Assembly (NCBI GenBank): GCA_032871835.1
Contig: CM065297.1
Coordinates: forward strand, 71,969,253-72,033,252
Length of the DNA: 64,000 nucleotides
DNA from: Dipteronia dyeriana
Lineage: Eukaryota > Streptophyta > Magnoliopsida > Sapindales > Sapindaceae
Reading direction: 5' to 3'
A program made the position numbers and the translations under genes. Below the pieces are notes generated by a model that made no database searches, was not told where the DNA came from, and saw only the letters and a program-made list of their open reading frames with translations. This document shows, piece after piece, positions 59,746 to 64,000 of this stretch. Positions within the stretch are counted from its first letter, which is position 1; every line of letters begins with the position of its first letter.

Positions 59746-60395
59746 TGGTGGCCTAGTATTTGAGGCTTCTTCCGCCATTATATCAACTTGTAAACCCATG
59801 ACTTCAAACGCCTTACAAAAACTATGAAAGTATCACCTCGGACTCACACTAAGTGCAATATAGTGTCCTGCTTTGATACCAATTGAAAATACAATCACGG
59901 TTAAATGCTCAAGGCTAACCTAGAGGGGGGAGTGAATAGGTTAGGCACCTTTTTCGACTCCCTTAGAAACAAACAAAAGTTTGTCCCTCTAGATTGCTTG
60001 TATCACAATATATATATTAATTAAAGACAATTAATCAATATATAAACACAACTAAAGTGTGATACAAACAAGTAATTGTAACACATACACAATCTATATT
60101 ATAAAGAGGAAGTCAACATACACAAAGAGTTCTATCCACAATACAAATATTAGAGAGATAGGGATAGAGAAAAGTTGACACAAGATATAACGTGGTAAAC
60201 CTTCGAAAAGGAAACATCCACAGGCTAGCAGCCACCGGCAAACAAAATCCATTAGAAGATAAGACAAGTACAATCTCTCAAGTGACCTCTTCACCTAGAA
60301 ACTACCCTCATATCCTACTCTAGAAGTTGTCGCCCTATGCACAACAATCTGAGGCTTCACACCTCTTGTCAAGACTTTCTTGCTCACCTTATCCG
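59746..60395 (-). mobile_element. Element C3 fragment, inverted: gag start, PBS and LTR part
   Basis: On the minus strand it begins within an LTR (60395 to 59884), then a PBS (59870-59881, one change), leader, and the first about 18 codons of gag, ending at 59746. It faces C2 gag head to head. The LTR is cut after one unit of the 42-bp array. At 59982-59986 it preserves the empty site into which A inserted in C1. Confidence 0.85.
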
Positions 60396-60409
60396 GCGAC
60401 GAATGCTCC

Positions 60410-61450
60410 TTTCACCAGAAGGATCCAGGAGACGGAGCTTCAGCCAAAATTCAAAATGGCGAATGATAAATTCTCCAGGACCGAGGATCCCTTGAGCTAG
60501 TTAGAGAGCTTCATTCAAAAAATAGTGGTCCAGAACATGATTAGGGCTGCTATATGTCGAATGTCCCCAACTACACTCACGTATTACGATAAGACCTGGT
60601 TTAGAAAGCTGCATGTTGGTAGTGTGGATTCCTTCACGAAGCTGTCAACTGAATTCTGCTCACAATTCCAAGGAGTTAAGCCCCGTTTGAAGGACCCAAT
60701 CCATTTACAGTACGTGATCCAGGAGAGAGGGGAAACCCTCTGAGCTTAAGTCGAGCGTTTCCACAAGTCATCCAGATAGGGTCTTCACCGAGAAAGATAC
60801 CCTCGCCAACTTCAGAAGGAACTTGTAGGCAGGCAAGCTTTTTCGTTCTTTTGGTAAGAGACCTCTAAAGACCTACCAAGAACCTATGATCGGGCTCTAG
60901 AGCAAATTGAGGTCGATGAACAACTCAAGGTCAAAACGGAACACGACGACATGAGAGTCGTAAAGCGACAGAAGAAGGGAGCTCCCAGCCCGAGCAAACT
61001 CAGAAAAGCCAGAACAAACCCCCCCAATAAGTCGATGTATCGCTTCCCCATTTCTCAACCCAGATTGGAAAAATATCCTACAAAACAAACTCCTGCAAGA
61101 GCTTCACCTCCTTCCTGGACAGTGGCCCCAATAGCTCGAGATGAGAGAGGGTATGATTGTTACACCCCCTTAAATGCATCTCATGAGACAATCTATCTTG
61201 CCATTTGGGACAAGGGGTTGCTATAGAAGCCCGCACCTATGAAAGCCCCCGTTGATAAGAGGAATCGTTATAAATATTGTGACTTTCACGAAGACGTAGG
61301 ACACAACATTTCAGAGTACTACAACCTACGAAATTAGATCGAGGCTTTGATAAGGGGAGGATGTTTGGTAGAATTCTAACAGCAAATAAGGGACAACATT
61401 CAGACTGGACGGGAAGTACAAGCCAATATCTGTTAGCACGTTGAGAAAAG
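60410..61450 (+). pseudogene. Gypsy gag
   Basis: Starts with PFTRRIQET-like residues, then TWFRKLHVGSVDSFTKLSTEF and QERGETL followed by VERFHKSS, the retrotransposon gag (PF03732-type) signature. Further on (60951-61226) is a basic Lys/Arg/Pro-rich part, then a region with C-x-x-C and H residues (YCDFHEDVGHN pattern near 61278) resembling the gypsy zinc-binding end. Many stops and frame changes. Confidence 0.75.
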
Positions 61451-61670
61451 AAAAGGGGAACAGGTGGACTTGATGCAAAAAATCCAGATAATATATACCA
61501 TTAGTGGAGGGCCTACTCTGGCTGGGACCTCCAACAATTCCAGGAAAAATCACACAAGAAAAGTACCTCGTTTGGGAGAGGGGAGGGGTATCTTCAAGGT
61601 CGACCAGAGTCCGACCAACCCCTTCCAGTTGTCACAGATCATTTTCATCTAAGCAAATGTCTACAACACC

Positions 61671-62090
61671 GTGCAGCCTCATGTTGATCCTATGGTGATC
61701 ACGGTACAGATTGCCAATTACATGGTACACCGTGTGCTCGTCGACACAGGCAACAACGTTGATGTCCTATTTAAAGACACATTGGAAAAACTAAACTTGA
61801 AACAGTGGTGTTACAATAGTTGCACTACCCTGCTATACCGGTTTACTAGGGACTCAATCATACTCGTGGGATCAAAAATCCTACCAGTGATCATTGGAGC
61901 TACACCTCTCCAGGAGAATATCGTGACAGATTTCGTGGTGGTGGATACCTCATCAGCCTACAATGCAATATTATGGAGGCCATTTTTATCATCCTTGAAA
62001 GGGGTCCTATCCATTTACCACAACGTCCTGAAGTTCCCAGTAGGAGACAAGGTGGGGGAAGTTTGGGGTGATTAGTAAGCAGCCAGGAGA
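61671..62090 (+). pseudogene. Gypsy aspartic protease
   Basis: Contains VHRVLVDTGNNVDVLF, the D-T-G active site with the plant gypsy surroundings, and a C-terminal AYNAILWRPFLSSLKGVLS motif (usual 'YNAILGRP'). Same frame as the RT that follows; two adjacent stops at 62073-62078 separate them. Confidence 0.85.
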
Positions 62091-62141
62091 TTCTACGAAG
62101 TATCTGCCAACCCAATAGCTCTAGTAAAACAGCTGGCCCAG

Positions 62142-63330
62142 GTGACAACAATCCAAGATGGGGCAACCTCTATATTGACCCTTGAAGATGTAGGGCCCAC
62201 AAATCACCCTGAAGGTGACCCTGCAGTGCCCGACGAGGAGAAGAGGAGAAGGGAATGGGCAAACGGCCATCCAGTGGATAAACTAGAAGAGATTCCTATT
62301 CGAATGGACGATCCCTTAAAAGTTGGCGGAATCAGAGCCATATTTGAGCCGGGAGTGAAGGAGGGCTTGATCGGGCTCCTCACAGAGTTCAATGACATTT
62401 CTTTATGGAGTCACGATGAGATGCCTAAGAACCTGATGACTTTAGCTGCTCACAGACTAGCAGTGGATCTGACCTTCAAACCCATCAAACAAAAAAGACG
62501 GCACTTCAACGCTGAAAGAAATGAGTCAGTCCAGGAAGAAGTGGACAAATTGACAGGAGCAGACCTCATCAGAGAGGCACGTTACCCTAAATGGATCACC
62601 AACGTGGTCATGGTCATAAAGGCAAATGGGAAGCGGCATATGTGGGTCGATTATATTGATCTCAACCGGGCATGCCCGAAAGATAGTTTCCCTTTACCAA
62701 AAATTTATTAGTTAGTTGACTCCACCTATGTAAACAAGCTCCTGAGCTTCATGGATGCATTTTCAGGGTATAATTAAATTATGATGCACCTCACCGACCA
62801 GGAAAAGACCAGTTTCATCACCGGAGGGTCTGTATTACTACAAAGTGATGCCTTTCAGGTTTAAAAACACAAGAGCTAAGTACCAAAGGTCGGTCCACCG
62901 GCTGTTAAAGACCAAAATTTAAAGATCAATAGAGGTATACATCGACGATATGATCACCAAGTCATCAACTTTCGAAGGGCATCTAGACGGCCTCTGCAAA
63001 ACCTTTATGATCTTAAGGGTGAACCATATGAGAATGAACCCCTCCAAATATGCCTTTGGGGTGACAGCGGGAAAGTTTTTAGGCTTTATGGTCTATGAGA
63101 GGGGCATATAGGCTAACCCAAAAAAGATTAAGGCCATCCTGGATCTGGAGTCCCCCACATAACTTAAACAGGTTCAAGTCTTAACAGGGTAGGTAGCAGC
63201 GCTCAACAGGTTCATTTCTCGGTCAACCTTCTTCAAAGCCAATAAGCAGGGAAGAAACATGAACTGGGATAAGGAGAGTGAAAAAGCTTTTCAAGCGTTG
63301 AAAAATACCTGTCAAGCCCTCCACTACTGG
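62142..63330 (+). pseudogene. Gypsy reverse transcriptase
   Basis: VQEEVDKLTGADLIREARYPKW and GKRHMWVDYIDLNRACPKDSFPLP, then a stop at 62709, LSFMDAFSGYN (catalytic Asp), a frameshift near 62828, YYKVMPF, VYIDDM at about 62935-62952 (Y-x-D-D site) and FLGFMV. Stops at several later places. Inactive. Confidence 0.88.
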
Positions 63331-63760
63331 TTAAATCAAGCCCTGTAGAAGAGCTACAAATTTACTTGGCCATTTCAGAAACTACGGTAAGCATGGCCTT
63401 GGTCAATGAATGTGGAGATAGGGTCCAACGGCCTATCTACTACGTGAGTCATGCTCTAACCAAGCCAGAGAAGAACTATACCCTTTTGGAAAAGCTCGCT
63501 TATGCCTTGGTAACCTCGGTAAGGAAGCTCCATCCCTACTTCCAAGCTCTTCCGATAGCAGTAGTGACGGATCAACCCCTCCGTTAGTTTTTACAACGAT
63601 CGGATGTTTCTAGAAGGCTGGTTTTATGGGCTATGGAGCTTACCCAGTATTTAAGGTATAAGCCTAGGATCGTAATAAAAGCCCAGGCTCTAGCAGACTT
63701 TGTAGTAGAGCTCTCAATGCCCCTAGGCCAAGCGACCACTGCAACAACAGATATAGCCTA
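63331..63760 (+). pseudogene. Gypsy RNase H (first) and connection
   Basis: LVNECGDRVQRPIYYVSHAL, ALVTSVRKLHPYFQALPIAVVTDQPLR, then RRLVLWAMEL and KAQALADFVVE, the standard gypsy RNase H and linker. A TAG follows PLR at about 63586. Confidence 0.85.
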
Positions 63761-63789
63761 GAGAAGATTCCAGAATATGGTAACTGGCC

Positions 63790-64000
63790 AGAAGGTTGCA
63801 AGTCGTGGATCCTTTACACTGATGGAGCTTTCAGGCAAGCTGGGGGAGGAGCAGACATAGTTCTAATTGATCCAGAAGGAACTTAGTGTTGCCTCTGCTT
63901 TAGATATGAATTTAAAGCCACTAACAACGTGGTAGAGTATGAAGCCCTTTTAGCCGGAATAAGGGCAGCCGCAGAACTCGGGGTCGACTACCTGCAGGTT
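63790..64000 (+). pseudogene. Gypsy second (archaeal-type) RNase H, partial
   Basis: WILYTDGAFRQAGGGAD, then after one TAG the block NNVVEYEALLAGIRAAAELG. The first Asp and the Glu of the R-N-H pattern are present. Runs off the window. This second domain is diagnostic for the Tat group. Confidence 0.85.

Larger units (their letters stand above)
60396..64000 (+). mobile_element. Ty3/gypsy element, Tat lineage, 5'-truncated
   Basis: Gag, protease, RT, RNase H and a second RNase H in order on the plus strand, heavily mutated. RT before any integrase and a second RNase H after the first mark the plant Tat group (Tat/Ogre/Retand). The 5' LTR and leader are missing at the C3 junction (60395); the integrase and 3' end lie beyond the window. 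Confidence 0.85.

Noticed and set aside
62142..63330. Endogenous pararetrovirus (caulimovirid) RT
   Set aside because: The protease context, linker and second RNase H match Tat-type gypsy; no movement or coat protein motif was seen.

Overview
This 64 kb window reads as gene-poor, transposon-packed nuclear DNA of a flowering plant, most likely a eudicot. It is AT-rich, and essentially every recognisable coding stretch is a broken transposable-element gene. The evidence is plant-type Ty1/copia elements (protease-integrase-RT-RNase H order, initiator-Met tRNA primer sites), Sirevirus-like gag genes, a Ty3/gypsy Tat-type element with a second RNase H, and hAT transposons. I found no convincing host gene, rRNA or tRNA gene. 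The species cannot be named from this sequence.

Layout: (1) 1-16493 is a pol-less, Sirevirus-like LTR element (C1, + strand) with gag and an unusual second ORF. Its 5' LTR is split by a complete copia element A (1060-11034, - strand). (2) 16494-30418 is a minus-strand 'putative gypsy-type transposon' pseudogene carrying a small intron. It is split by an LTR (17281-27777) into which a whole element of the same family, D (18082-26309), inserted in opposite orientation; a 281-bp direct duplication flanks the block. (3) 30419-35713 holds LTR fragments, a solo LTR (31158-32966), AT-rich spacer and the 3' end of another copia element (F). (4) 35714-45700 is a gag-deleted copia element B (- strand) with a hAT MITE in its RT and a 5' LTR of a different subfamily. 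(5) 45701-50756 holds hAT DNA transposons, including one with an almost complete BED/hAT transposase, a TATA box and a 5'-UTR intron. (6) 50757-58646 is a second pol-less Sirevirus-like element E (- strand) with a gag carrying duplicated zinc knuckles. (7) 58647-60395 has two C-family fragments joined head to head. (8) 60396-64000 is a 5'-truncated Tat-type gypsy polyprotein that runs off the window.

The elements are connected. A, B, D and the solo LTRs are related long-LTR copia elements (LTRs about 1.8-2.2 kb; A and D have PBS and PPT). C1, C2, C3 and E keep LTRs, PBS, PPT and gag but lack integrase and RT, so they would have needed an autonomous Sirevirus partner. C1 adds an ORF resembling the 'putative plant transposon protein' domain that E lacks at the same place. 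Most nonsense codons can be explained by C-to-T or G-to-A change (three are confirmed by a second copy in the window), fitting decay under cytosine methylation. Inverted nesting (D inside its own LTR; C2/C3) could make double-stranded RNA.

The least ordinary signals are the C1 second ORF, compact GC-rich hairpin clusters in otherwise AT-rich LTR or leader sequence (E and D), a 42-43 bp array shared by Sirevirus-like LTRs, and the 281-bp duplication around the D-family LTR. Family and lineage names rest on reading motifs by eye; no database search was possible.
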